Shown here: positions 25,891-37,500 of the stretch, piece after piece
How positions within the stretch are numbered: the first letter of the stretch is position 1
Layout: the number at the start of each line of letters is the position of its first letter
Source of the DNA: Eopsaltria australis
Taxonomy: Eukaryota > Chordata > Aves > Passeriformes > Petroicidae
Direction: 5' to 3'
Length of the DNA stretch: 64,000 bases
Assembly (NCBI GenBank): GCA_034509425.1
Contig: JAVTVJ010000050.1
Location: forward strand, 868,001-932,000
Program-made: the position numbers and the translations under genes
Notes under the pieces: model-generated
The model's database searches: none
What the model was told of the DNA's origin: nothing
What the model saw: the letters and a program-made list of their open reading frames with translations, nothing else

Positions 25891-26330
25891 ACTCCTGGTA
25901 CCTGAGCTCCCAGTGCTGGCCGGGATGGGCAGGGATGGACAGCGACGGGCAGGGATGGAACCCTGCGAATCGCGGGGTGCGGGCGAGCATCCACCCAAAA
26001 ACCAGGCACAAACCATCCAGCACCGTAACTGGCACATTAATTATTTCCAAGCGCAGCACACGGCGCCGCGGGGCACGACTCCTTTACAATATATTCAGAA
26101 TGGAATTAACTGCAAGCCCAGCCGCGGGTGCCTCCATGCCCCGGAGGCTGCGGGGCGGCCGCGGGGCCCCCGAGCGGCGGCGGGGCCGGTTCGAAGAGGG
26201 CGCCGGCGGCGGCGCGGGGTGACGCGGGCATCATGTGAGCGGCCCCGCTCGCTCCCAGCGTGCAGTGTGGGCCCGCTCGCCCCACCCCGCGCTCCGCCGC
26301 CGCGGAGCCGCTCAATAGGGGAAGGGAAAG

Positions 26331-26385
26331 AAAAAAAAAAAAAAAAAAAAAAGGAAAGGGAAAAAAAAAAAAAAAGGAAAAAAAA
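26331..26385. repeat. Poly(A)-rich tract in promoter
   Basis: There are runs of 22 A (26331-26352), 15 A (26361-26375) and 8 A (26378-26385) separated by short G-containing spacers, all within the CpG island. Such tracts typically exclude nucleosomes. Lengths may be inaccurate in an assembly. Confidence 0.9.
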
Positions 26386-26467
26386 TGCGGGAGAGAGCAG
26401 GAAAAATAAGACGGGGAAAAATCCGCCATGAGGGACAGGTTCTGCTCGGGGCACAGAGCGACGGGCG

Positions 26468-26468
<1 letters not shown>

Positions 26469-26507
<39 letters not shown>
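26469..26507. repeat. Poly(T) run of 39 in promoter
   Basis: This is an uninterrupted T39, the longest homopolymer in the window, about 0.8 kb before the Gs-alpha ATG. It is complementary to the A tracts on both sides, so hairpins are possible in single-stranded form. It is also a likely site of length polymorphism or sequencing error. Confidence 0.95.
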
Positions 26508-26601
26508 CGTAAATTTTATTTTGTATTTTCCTTCTCGCCGTGAGAGGATTCAGCCGCCTGGAAACCGCATGTGAAAAGAGCAGCAGCGAGGAGAGGGGAG
26601 G

Positions 26602-26631
26602 AAAAAAAAAAAAGGAGAAAAAAAAAAAAAA
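26602..26631. repeat. Poly(A) pair in promoter/5' UTR
   Basis: There are 12 A (26602-26613) and 14 A (26618-26631) separated by GGAG, continuing the purine-rich + strand of this promoter. Confidence 0.9.
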
Positions 26632-27174
26632 GGAGGGTTTGGCTTGGACCCCCCCGCCCCAGTGCGGGAGGAAGGACCCGCGGCGGCCGGAGGGCGAGGA
26701 GCTGCGGCGGCCGGCGAGGGAAGGGACTGGGGCTGCGTGACCCCCGCGGCGCGGGGGGAGAGGCGAGGAAGAGACGTTTCCCGATCCTCCCCGCCGAGGA
26801 TTTGGGGAGGTTTCCGCGCCTGGAGCCCGTGCCTTTGGATCTAAAGAGGATTATTATTTTTTTGGGGGTGGCACTGAAGCTGGATTTGTTCCTGTGCGTA
26901 CGGCGCGGGGGGGGGCATTTCTGCTGCCTCTAGAGGAGCCGGCGGCCCGGCCGGGGCGCGGAGATCCCCGCGGATCGCTCCGCACCCCCCGGGAAAGGTG
27001 CGCCGAGGGGATCGGCGGGGGGCGGGGGAGGAGAGGCAGCTGCAGCTGCCGGGGAGGAGGCCCGGCGGAGCGGCAGCAAAGTCATCGCTATCGGCCCCCC
27101 CTCGGCTGGCTTCGGGCTCGGCGCTCTCCATGTCTCTGGCTCTGGGCAGCGGCCGCCACAGCAGCGAGTAGGGG

Positions 27175-27246
27175 GGGAGGAGGAGGAGGAGGAGGAGGAA
27201 GAAGAAGGGAGCCCGGGAGTGCCTCCCTCCCTCCCTCCCTCCCCCC
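27175..27246. repeat. GGA/GAA repeat followed by CCTC repeat in 5' UTR
   Basis: A purine triplet repeat (about 27177-27207, mostly GGA then GAA) is followed by a CCTC repeat (27222-27246), ending about 60 bp before the start codon. Purine and pyrimidine mirror-type tracts like these can form unusual DNA structures. In RNA the two halves can pair and could affect translation of the downstream ATG. Confidence 0.85.
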
Positions 27247-27304
27247 GGCAGCCCCGGCCGCCTCCCGTCCCCTCGCCCCGCGTCCCTGCCTTCCCCTCCC
27301 CAAG

Positions 27305-27443
27305 ATGGGCTGTTTAGGGAACAGCAAGACGGAGGATCAGCGCAACGAGGAGAAGGCGCAGCGGGAGGCCAACAAGAAGATCGAGAAGCAGCTGCAGAAG
27401 GACAAGCAGGTCTATAGGGCCACGCACCGGCTCCTCCTGCTGG
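27305..27443 (+). CDS. GNAS: Gs-alpha coding exon 1 (residues 1-47, first base of codon 47)
   Basis: The frame encodes [20 protein letters not shown] and continues to LLLLG. As far as I remember the mammalian protein, all 47 residues are identical. Gly2 and Cys3 are the N-terminal lipid-modification site that anchors Gs-alpha to the membrane. Residues about 8-38 are the charged alpha-N helix that contacts G-beta-gamma, and HRLLLLG is strand beta-1 leading into the P-loop. The ATG is the first in-frame ATG and has A at -3 and G at +4, a strong initiation context. The exon ends CTGG|GTAAGG, a good donor, and splits the Gly47 codon after its first base, as expected for the family. It lies inside the CpG island. 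Only the splice model relies on family knowledge; the protein match is direct. Confidence 0.95.
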
Positions 27444-30400
27444 GTAAGGGGGCCGCGGGCCGTCCCCTCCCCGCCGGGGCACCGGCCCCAGCCCGGGCAC
27501 GGCGAGGCCGGGGGAGAGAGGTGGGGCCGTGGGGGGGGAGCGGAGCCGCAGGGCCCACCCGGGGCCGCGGGGATCCGCTATAGGAGCGCCCGGGGCGGCG
27601 GGGCCGGGGCCGCCGGGGGGACCGGCGCCGTGCGGGGGAGCGGCGGGGAGGGCTCGGGCAGCGCCCGGGGCGCCGCGGGAGGGGCCGGGGCAGGTAGGGA
27701 GCGGCGGCGCGGGGCCGCTCTCCGCCCGCGGGGCAGCGCCCGCCGCCGGGGCGGCTGCGGGCCTCGGGCGGGCGTGGGGAGGGGGCCGGGGATGCCGCGG
27801 CGAGGGGCCCGCGGGGAGCCCGGCAGATAAACAGGGCAGGGCAGTGACAGCGCCCGCGGGCGAGCGGCGCGGCCAGCGCGGGAGGGCCGGACACCGCTCC
27901 CCGCGCCGCGGCCGGGGTGCCGAGGGACGTGCGGCCAGGCCGGGGAGAGGAGGAAGAGGAAGGGAGGAAGTCGGGGAATCGTTTGGGGGAAACGGAGGGA
28001 GGATGTCGGTCCCGGAGGGAAGCGCGGCCGCGTTGGGGCCGCGGAGCAGCGCAGGGCCGGGCGGGCACGGCCCCGGCCCCGGCGGGCTCGACACCCTCCG
28101 CTGTCGCACCAGGAATTGAGTGAGGTACCGCGCCTTGGAGCGCTGGCACAGCCGGGCTCCAGGTGCTGTTCCAGGGCTCCCCTGGGCTACCTGCTCGTGT
28201 TTTTCAGGAGAGACGTTTACAAATGCGGGCTGTGGCTTTCAAGGAAGGGAAAGGTCCAAATATCGATATGGGAGAGGAGAAGCAAATGTTTGTCAGGCTC
28301 GTTATTTGGGAGCATTTTGAAGTAGTGTTCTGAGATCAGATGCAGTTACGAGCCGTGGGTTGTTTTGGTCACGCCGAGGGACTGCCTGTGCACGTTCTGC
28401 AGGGCTGGAGCGTGGAGCACCGGCTAGGCCTCGCCGAGCTGACTCAGTTTTGGGGGGAAAAAACCCTAATTGAAGGGGGGGAAAAATAAAATAATTTTTG
28501 AAGGCGGTGAATTTGGAAGTGTACTATCACCAGTAAAATCTTTCAAATACTCATTTGAAGAAAGAGACAATATAAATGGAGAGTGACTGGGACTATAGCA
28601 GCACCTGCAGCACTGAGGAGCCTGCCAGGGCTTCAGCAGAAATCTTTTAGCAGGATAATTTGGACTTCAGCTCTTGGGAAATGTCTTGGACTTCCAGATT
28701 TCAGGCTGAACATTACGTAGATACGTAGAAACTATTTGTCATCAGACGAGTTGCTTTCGTAAGAGGCAAAATTTCAGCAAACAGAAACATGATGGGCTTG
28801 CCTGGGTTTTCTTTCTGTTTTCTTTAGTTTTGGTGGCTGAAAAATAGTTTAGATATTTGCAAATAAAATTTTGCGTGTGTTTGGTGATGGCAGTAGTCAT
28901 CTATGTGTGTGTTTTAAAGTGATAGTTCATCTGTTACAGTTTCTGCCATAAATTGTGGATAGTCTGTAACTCCGACTCACAAGTAAAAAATATAAAAACC
29001 TCCCTATTATTATGTTACATCTCCTTTGTAAAACACATGAAATAAGAAGCCAGGTGCTTGAAAAGTGTTCATAATCTTTTTCAAATCATATTCAAATAAC
29101 AACAAAGAAGAGCTGCTGAATATTCTAGTGGGCTTATGCTGCTGCTCGTAGGCCCCGTCGCTGCACACGTGCTTGCCCCGCTGCCACGAGCCAGTCTCGC
29201 TGAAATTAATGGAACTCTCCTTGGTGGTGAAATTAAACGTGTGTGTGTAATTGTTGGTGAGAATATGGCCTTAACTAGCAGCCAAATATAGAGCTAGACT
29301 TTATGGAGAAATGTGGGTCTAATACTTCATTTTGGTTCACTGGTGTTGTATCCGATCCAGAGAACCCAGGTGTGTCAATACCAAACCGTATGTGTTTATA
29401 GCAAATGCAACAACTGTCCAGCCTCCTTCTTGGCCCAAGTGAAGTAAAGATTTTGGCTCCCAATGCTTATAAATATGAGATGTGATTTAGTGTTACGGCT
29501 GAAATTTAGTTGCTATTAATTTTTAAGTGGACATGTGGCTATAGCAGATACTGCCTTCGTGAGTAATTCTTAGTTGTGAAGATAATCCGATCTCTTGTAT
29601 CTTATCCCAAGATATAATTCTTGATTGGTTTTGCCACCTGTGTTTATTGCATGGTGCAGTCTGCCTGATCAGACAGAGGGTGTATGGTATAAAATAGCAG
29701 CTTAGGGGAGTAGTGGCGCTTGCATGAAGAGTTGTAGATAAAAACTGCTCTCTAAATGCTTTCAAAACACCAGTGAGCAAGGAGAGGAAAAAGGAGTAAG
29801 GCTCTGGGATTAAGGTGGCACAGCATGCAAGCAGGTTTTATGGAGAGCCAGGGAGGGCTTTTGAGAATTCAGGAGGGAGAAGGAAAGGAGGGGAGAAAGC
29901 AGAGGGGGAAAGTGTTTGTGAGAAAATGAACTTTGAAATGTAACTGCTAAAATACAGTTTTGAACATGAGGCTCAAAATGGAGGCTTGTGCTGTCAGTGT
30001 GTGCTAGCAGAGGCCTGACATCCTATAAATACAAACTGTACCTCCCTGCCCATTCTGCCACAGATGTACGGTTCCTGTGGGTGAGACACAGCCTGAGGAG
30101 GGGAATAAACGAGTAGCCAGGAGATGCTGAGGGGAATCTTTCTAAATTTTGCCGCGTTACGATACTACTCCTTGCAAAAATATGTTTGCTTTATATAGAA
30201 AGCTGCCGATCTGGCAGCGTGGAGCAGCTCAATTAAATGCTGCTGTTGGAGTTGTTCAGCGTGCATGGAAAAACGGGTACTATAGGCAGATGGGCTGCCC
30301 TGTGCACTGGCATCCGAGCAGCACAGCAGAAATAGCATCCATCCACTTACGGAAACTGGAGTAAAGTGGAGCGGGGTTTTTGCACTGCAGGTACAGAGGG

Positions 30401-31084
30401 GGAGCAGGGGAGAGCTGCAGGGAGGGGCTCTTTGGAGCAGGCAGCCACAAAAGGTGGTCTCTGCGTCTCGTCGTGTGTAGGGTTGATTTTGGAACATGTA
30501 GGGAGGGTGGGAGGCTGCTTACAAGACACAAATAAGAGGAGGTTGTTTGTAGCTTTGTGGGTGGAGGCTTAAAGGGATGCCTTCCTTTTTCAAATGTGAA
30601 TGTCTACATATATTATTCCTTGTGATTTAAGTTGCAGAGTTTGACTGGGTGGTGATGAACTGCAGCCAAACTTAGAATTCTTTAAGGATATAACAAAATT
30701 TCTTCGGTTTTCTGGGGATTTCAGTCAGTGTTTTCCCTATGTCAGATAGTAGTAACAAGGCAACCAGGTTGCGACGTTCCCTGTCGTCTTCTCTGTAAAA
30801 TATTGAAGTTGTCCATTTTCTTTCCAAATACTGCAGTCTGCTTTTAACATTGACACTGGAAAAATGGACAGTGAAATGGTCCAAGATTCAGATCTGACAC
30901 ATGACTTGAGCTGGGCATTTATTTTTAGCTACAACTGAAGTTTCCAGTGGCAATTATTTCTTTCAGTTTTCACTCTTGTACTGAGAAACCCAACTTTCTC
31001 GATTTTACCCCGAAGAAAAAAATTATAGTGTGTGCCTTAATCACTTATACTTGCTTCTGAAATTGATTTACTTTCATTTTCTAG
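27444..31084 (+). other. GNAS: Gs-alpha intron 1 (3.6 kb)
   Basis: The first 700 bp are CpG-island sequence and carry long chance open frames in several frames. The rest is ordinary AT-leaning sequence. A purine-rich stretch sits at about 29862-29912. No other exon was recognised. Confidence 0.85.
29862..29912. repeat. Purine-rich (GA) tract in intron 1
   Basis: The + strand is almost entirely A and G here, with GGGA, GGAA and GGGG units but no strict period. Confidence 0.6.
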
Positions 31085-31157
31085 GTGCTGGTGAATCTGG
31101 TAAAAGCACAATAGTCAAGCAGATGAGGATCCTGCACGTGAATGGATTTAATGCTGA
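31085..31157 (+). CDS. GNAS: Gs-alpha coding exon 2 (P-loop)
   Basis: The exon follows a pyrimidine-rich acceptor ending TTTTCTAG and ends at GCTGA|GTAAGT. With the last G of exon 1 it encodes [20 protein letters not shown] then GFNA plus two bases of a Glu codon. GAGESGKS (residues 47-54) is the P-loop that wraps the GTP phosphates, Lys53 contacts them and Ser54 coordinates Mg2+. The rest is helix alpha-1 and the start of linker 1 to the helical domain. Mammalian Gs-alpha has Gly where this protein has Ala70 (NAE against NGE), and frog Gs-alpha, as I recall it, has NAE. The exon is 73 nt and leaves phase 2, compatible with either an optional exon 3 or direct joining to exon 4. Confidence 0.95.
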
Positions 31158-34100
31158 GTAAGTGCATTTGCTTTTTCACTTTACAACATACCTTCCTCCT
31201 TTGTGCTGCAGTCAGTACTCCTGGTTTTTTATCTTGTGTATTTTCTTCTTGCTGCTGTTTCCCTGTCTCTAGAATTTGGATATGTATTTTTAGATGAGAT
31301 TAATGGACGTTAACCTGAAGAAGTCAGGCACCAATCATAAGATCTAGCACTGTAAAATTATTTATATCAAAGCAGAGCTGATTTGATTAAGTCTTGAGTT
31401 TTGTGGGTTTGTTAACTGCAGTTTCTTTCACAACATGGCTGACACTGATTTACCTCAGCACATTGATTCATATTGCTGTAAACATGACTTGTGTCAGTGT
31501 ACAAAATGAGCACAATTTTCTTTATTTGGAGCAAGTAATGCTTTATTTTCCATGTCCACCCAGAATGAAATTGTACTCTCAATTTTAGGGATTTTGTTGT
31601 GTTTGCTTATCCAGATGTTCGTGTTAAATTATATGTCTAAAAGCTTTTATTTTTTTCATCTAATATCTGTTCAGTTATTTGGCAGTTGTGAGGAGGGGAA
31701 TGGCTTTAAGATAGGGAAAATGGATGTCTTGTTCTTCATCTGAGAAAGATTTGTTTGCTGACTTTCTGACTAACTTTGCTAGAGAGTAGGAAGAGATTCT
31801 TCTGCATGTTAATTTATGCTTGCAATTATGTGTGTGTGTGTATACCAAAACCTGCTAAATTAACAGTGTTGTAATTTCAAAGCTTATTTTCTGTGTATTT
31901 TTTGTTTTTTTTTTATGGTATTACTGGTTTTGTCTTGCTTGTTTTCAAACATAACAGTTTTGTATTGCCATCCTTTAGCTTTTAGTGGTATCATCTGTTT
32001 TGTGAATCCTGCCTTTTTGGGAAGGTTGAGCTTTCATGAGTCTCCCAGTAGTTAATTCTTTAATAAGAATATCTGAGCTAAAAGTTTAGCCAAGGAGCCT
32101 GGACAGTACTTCTTCCTAATCAGCAAATGATAGTTCAGGATAAGGTACACAGTCTTTTGGATGAAAGTTCAGACTGATTCATAATAAATACATTATGTGC
32201 TACATGTTTTTAGCTCCTCTTTGTAAGGAATATTTTCTTTTTCCGAAATAACTTTTTCATAAGTGCCTAGCCCTGCATCCTGTAACTGCTGAGCTGTCTC
32301 TGTCGTTTGGGCTGCTGCAGAGACCTCTTAAAAGACTTGGAGAAGTTGACTTGGTTGAGCAGCTGTCAATTTTGGGTGCTGAGTAAAAAGTTCACAAACA
32401 AAAGTGGAAGTGAAGGATCCCTGGTACCTTTGAGAGTATCAATCCATTTAAGCAACATGGTTTTTCTAAGTTTTTAAGCGCATGGATGCTCTTAAAGGGA
32501 TAATGATGCTGTGTAATGGATGTTGTATGATGTGGGTAGATAACCCCAACCCTACAGGCTGCATACCCAAGTCTGTGTGGAACTGGGAGCTCAGAGACCT
32601 GTGCAGAACTGGTGAGGGACTGGGACACACTGGGATTCACAGCAGCAGCAGCAGCGGGTTCCTCGAGTGTCTCACTTTGCACTGGAGGTTTGGGCAGAGC
32701 CGAGCTTGCAGCTGGAATCCAGGGCAACATGGCAAGTTTGGCCTCAGGAGGCTCTGCTGGCTTCTGCCTTCTCATAGCAAGGGATTTGGATTACGGGGCA
32801 GCCCCGTGCCAGCACAGCCCTGCTGCCAATCACAGGGCACAGCAGTGCGGGAGCCACGCGGGAATTGCAGGGGAGCTGCCTGCGGCTCAGGAGCCCTGCA
32901 TTGTCCCCCCCCATGGCATTTTGTCCCTTGTCCTTTGCTGGGTCGTACGTGTTGGAACACTGAGGTGCATAAAAACCCAATACAGAAGTGTGGTGTATTT
33001 AAAAAGTACAGGGAGTAAGTTATAACGCATCATTTTTAGGGTTCTGCTGCCAAAAATAATCAGTAGATCATAACATACATTTTACAGCAGGGAAAAGGCT
33101 GTTTTTCAGTGTTTTGAAATTCTTGCAAGTTACACATCTGTCCTTAAATAACTTGCATTTTCTTCCAGATAACTAACTGCTGTCTGTGTTGTCTCGCTTT
33201 CCGTTACCCTTTTTGCCTGATTCATTCCCTTTCTGCCCTGTTTAACTTGTGGAAGAAGGATGTGGGATTCAGGTAAAGAGAGAAATAGCATGGAGGTTTT
33301 TTTGGAAGGGTAGGAAGAGCATTACTTCTCTCCATGTCCTGGAGCAGTTGCTCTGGAGCATAAACATGTTTGCATACAACACCACAGCTGATGTGATGAA
33401 TAGCAGGAGAGAGGTGGTGAAAACAGTAATATGCTGCAGATGAAGAGATTTTAATTTTAGTGTACTTGTACATAACTAGTTTTGAATTATTTCTGCTGGT
33501 GCAGCTTATTGTGCTTTGAAGGAAATTTGGTTTAAAGTCTGGTCTTAAAATTGTTTGCCTTTGGTTTGGTTCCCCTTTGGCAATGGATGTTTGAAGCAGA
33601 AAGGGGATACCTGTTAGGAAAAATGTCTAATGCTATGAATGAGAGAATCAAAAGTTTTTATTTAGTGTTACTCTTCTTTCTGGTGACTAAACAGGATATC
33701 CAGTGCTAAAAATGTTGGCTGACTTCAGTGAGTGTGAGGGGATTTTACTTGGTTTGGTTTTAGGATTCTTCCCCTGAATAGTTGAAGTTGTCATGTGCCT
33801 TCAGGTGAATTGTTGTAGCACTTACAAGGTGAAATCTGTGTAGTTCTACAAAACTAGAATTTCCTCTGGGACTCCAATCCTCAATCCCTTTAGCTAATTA
33901 ATTATTTGAGGAACTGTATGGAGTCAAGTGCTCCAGGTAATTAATGTGCTGAATAGTTAAAGCTAAGATTAATGTGAAGGTGGTTAAAGTTGTAGGCAAG
34001 TTAACTACAGTAATGACTATTTTTTTTTCAATGTTCCTTTTATAATCTGTAGTTGAATTAGAGACAGAAATATATTTCCTTTTTTTTTCTGTTGCTGTAG

Positions 34101-34488
34101 TGAAGGTGGTGTGTGGGATGTAAGAGTGCTGTGGCATTGGTAAGGGAAGTAGAGTATTAGAGAAGCAAGGCATGTTCTACAGCACAGGTTTTTCTGCATG
34201 GAGTCTTTTGGAAGGGCTCAGCCCACTTTCAGCTCTTGCAGAATGGCTTCAGGTGCCTGTGCTATCCTCTCACATCTTCCTGCAGCAATTCCATGGAAAA
34301 TGGGAGTATGGTTTCCTCACAGTATTTTTCCAGTGTTCCTGGTCTTTCACATGGAAGAGCTGCCTTTTAAGCATAATGAAGAAGCTGTATCAACCAAATT
34401 TTCTACTCTCTGCCTTACTGCCAACAACAGAGGCCCTTTTGATGTAGAAAGGGTTTAAATTTGGCTTTTAATAGCAGGAAGCCTGTGA

Positions 34489-34512
34489 CTTCCCTTCCTT
34501 CCCTCCCTCCTC
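34489..34512. repeat. Polypyrimidine (CTTCC/CCTCC) tract in intron 2
   Basis: This is a short run of C and T built from CCTT and CCCT units. Confidence 0.6.
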
Positions 34513-37500
34513 AACACTTCAACTGTCTTTTCATGAGGAGTAGGTATCTGCTGCTGCAAACATTATTTTGTGAGCATCTACTGATGAAGTGCAGCCAAAA
34601 CCTTCTCTTTTGGACTGTGCAGAAGTTTAGATGGCAATCTTTGTGAACTGGGAAGGATGAAAAATGGGAAAGGGAGGATAAGAGGAGTAAGGAATATAGT
34701 TGGAAGAATTAAATGTGTAGCTCAGGTTGAAGAGGAAAAGAAAACTCTTTCTTTGTGCTGTCTAGAGGCCAGGGTTCTTTGCTTCTAAGAAGATGGCCTT
34801 TCACTTACTTTTGATTTCTTTAAGTCATCTTTCCCCTCTGTGATCACTGTGGCTTTGGCTGGCAGACTCTGAGGAGAGGGTCATTGTCATGCACAGTTTT
34901 AGAAAGCGGAGAATAATTGGCACGGGCAAGAAACAATTTTGAAGTGTCATGGGAAAAACTGGGACAAGCAGAAATATTTAAATAGAAATAAATGGTTGAA
35001 ATGTGACTTACGAAATCCACTACAAAGATTGACAAATAAGGGGAATATGCCTTTGTGATTATTAAATTTGGATAGTATTTAGGATTCAGGAAGTCTTGAG
35101 GTTACAGGGAATTTCAGGTAATGCTTTTCAGCCTCAGTTTCCCAAATCATGTTGTATAATGTTAACACTTTCTTAAACTAATATGGTGAAGTGCTGAATA
35201 GGAGTTTGTGTATTTATTACATCTGGTAATGTTGATGGCATAAGCAAAGCTGAATAGCTTTGTATTCAAGATTTAGATGACAAATATATTTGCATTTCTC
35301 TTGTACTTTTGAAAATTATTTTCTCTTAGTGGGAAGCTAAGAAAGCCAAGTCACCCTCTTAGAGATTTCGAACATTCTCTCTTTTCTCATCAAGATTTAG
35401 GAGTTTGTGAGTAAGGAAAAGTAGTCATTGACGGTTTCTAACCTTTTCTTAATACATCCATTACCACCATTATGTCACATAAAGCAGTAAATAATATTAT
35501 CTAATCACTTTAGTCAGTGTCTGTCTCTCTTGTAAGTGAAACAACTTCTGGTTCAGTAACTTTACTCTTCAGTTTTCTGATTCTGTGGGGTTTTTTTCTA
35601 ACTTTGGTCTTTTTAGCCATGTGGGAAGGGAAGTTAATGTTATGAGTGAGGGAAAAGTATAATATTTATAACTAAGTCTTCCAAAATAATGAATTCCCTC
35701 CTAATGGCTAATATTAGCTTGTATACACAAATATGATTGCTCTGTTTTTATAGTTCCTTTACATTTCTGTACCAATCCCATGTTCTTCAGTTCCTTGCCA
35801 AGAAACAAACAGACTTTTTTGTGTTTTACTTGACTGGCAACAAAAGTAATTCTTTCCTGGTGTTTGAGTAAAATTGAAAATTGGAGTGGGGGAGGCTTGG
35901 GGTGTGTGATTCCCCTCGCCCCCTTTCTTTCTCTGCATCACAGTGTCTGTTGAGAGGCTTCTGCAGCTTTGAGGCACAAACCTTTGGGTTTTTTCTCAGC
36001 TCCTGTTTCAGGACACCAGTGAGGTACTGGAAAATTTGTGTGTACTTGTCTGTTCGATTCCATCTGAACAACTCATTATGGTGTTTGATCAAAATTTGTG
36101 CTGTAGAACATAAAGTGGAGGTGTGGGTGAAGAGGGGAGCAGGATTTGTGTTTCACTCAGTTTTAGGTCTTGTCCTGAGAGCTGACACAGTTGTGTAACT
36201 GAATTTTGTCAAAAGACAAAGATATGCCAACAGCTAATAAATACTATGAAAAAGAACTGACTCCTGCATATGACTTGTAAGAGTTTATGCAAAATGTTTA
36301 TACAAGTTAAATATAGCTTTCATCAGCTTGAAGGAAATGGGAGGTAATATCTGGTGATGCTAAACCACCTATGCAGCCAAGCAATTCCTTAATTGTTAGA
36401 ATGTTTAATAGAGTTTTTATGTGCTTGAAATTATCTGTCCTTTGAAAATACTTTTATTTCTACAAAGGGGAAAATTCTATTCTATGACAGAGTAAAAGTG
36501 AACTCAGTGAAGCAGCATTAATATTTTTTTACATATAACAAAATAGGGAAAAACCTTCTGAGTTTGGGTTGGGTTTTTTCAGGTTTTCTATAGGATCTTA
36601 CCTGAAGATACGAGACATTGTCTATTAAGACCAAATGTTTTGCAGTTTAGATCTGCTCCTCAGGTGTGATTTTTAAATGCTGTAAGATGAGTTTTTAGAA
36701 AATTTTGATTGTTTCTAATACCTGCACTGGGACTTGTTTGTTAACATACTATGGCATTGAAAATTCTAATAGTCACTGGAGTAACTCCTTCACCTTGCTT
36801 AGAGGATTTCTGAAATCAAGCCATTAAAATATTTCCACGTTCAAGTGAAGTGAATTTTTTTCAGGGTGAAAAATCCTGTTCTTTAGGTTCCTAAAATAGT
36901 ACAGAAAAGTAGTGCATGAAGGAACCTAAAAGTTTAAAAAGCTGTTTGGTTTTATCTGGTTTTAGATGCTCGTGGTAGGCTCAGGTTAACCATCAGTGGA
37001 GAGATGACAGCACAGTGTTCAAAGAAATCATTGACTTTGATTTTTACAGTATGCGTTGTTTTCACATAGGTAGAAGAAGGAAAGTGTGAATTGAACATAA
37101 TTTCTTTATTTTCATGGGAATCATGTTTCTCAGAGCAGAATGTGCATCTTACCTGCATTTACTGGTTGGGAAATGCTGAATTCTCCTAGCAAAGCAGTAT
37201 TTAAACTACCAATTTTATGTTGTTACATGTTGAGAGCTCTCTGTCATTTGAATTACTTTTCCTGGCTTGCAACTTGACATTTGTGCTTTCAGTTAAATAC
37301 TTCAGTTTTCTGAAAAAGAAACCCAACAACAAAAAAAAACCCAGTAGTAAACTCATCCCTTAAGCTAAGTTTGCATATGTTGCAGACATGATTTGGCATG
37401 TAAAGGGGCTGGCCAGAAATGTGGCAGTGGTTCTATTTGTTTTGAGGTTTAAATTTCACAAAAGCTCTTTAAGTATGCAGCTATCAACCCAGGAGAAAGC

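Larger units (their letters stand above)
25900..27304 (+). promoter_or_regulatory. GNAS: CpG-island promoter and 5' UTR of the Gs-alpha gene
   Basis: From about 25,900 the sequence turns sharply CG-dense and stays so through exon 1 into intron 1 (to about 28,150), with the ATG well inside. I see no convincing TATA box, as expected for a housekeeping CpG-island promoter. GC boxes of Sp1/KLF type are visible at 26652-26660 (CCCCGCCCC) and 27017-27028 (a run containing GGGGCGGGG). There is a CRE half-site TGACG at 26220-26224 and an E-box CATGTG at about 26233. The transcription start cannot be placed from sequence. The region also holds the homopolymer cluster and purine repeats listed separately. 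Confidence 0.8.
25900..28150. other. CpG island spanning promoter, exon 1 and start of intron 1
   Basis: CpG dinucleotides are frequent throughout and GC content is far above both flanks. The limits are by eye. Open frames on both strands here, including a 422-codon antisense frame at 26841-28109, are an expected effect of GC richness and are not called as genes. Confidence 0.85.

Noticed and set aside
25787..26431. 214-codon open frame running into the promoter
   Set aside because: It begins at TTG, ends in a Lys/Glu run that is simply the poly(A)-rich tract read as codons, and has no recognisable domain.
26841..28109. 422-codon antisense open frame across the CpG island
   Set aside because: It is Pro/Ala/Arg/Gly-rich with no domain and lies antisense to the real first exon. 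Stop codons are rare in such GC-rich DNA, so long frames appear on both strands by composition.
27529..28119. 196-codon + strand open frame at the start of intron 1
   Set aside because: Low-complexity Gly/Ala/Arg/Pro translation in the CpG-rich part of intron 1, with no recognisable domain; the strong donor at 27444 places it in intron.
32482..33025. Overlapping + strand frames of 178 and 137 codons in intron 2
   Set aside because: No domain and two frames open together in a moderately GC-rich patch; no splice sites linking to the gene.
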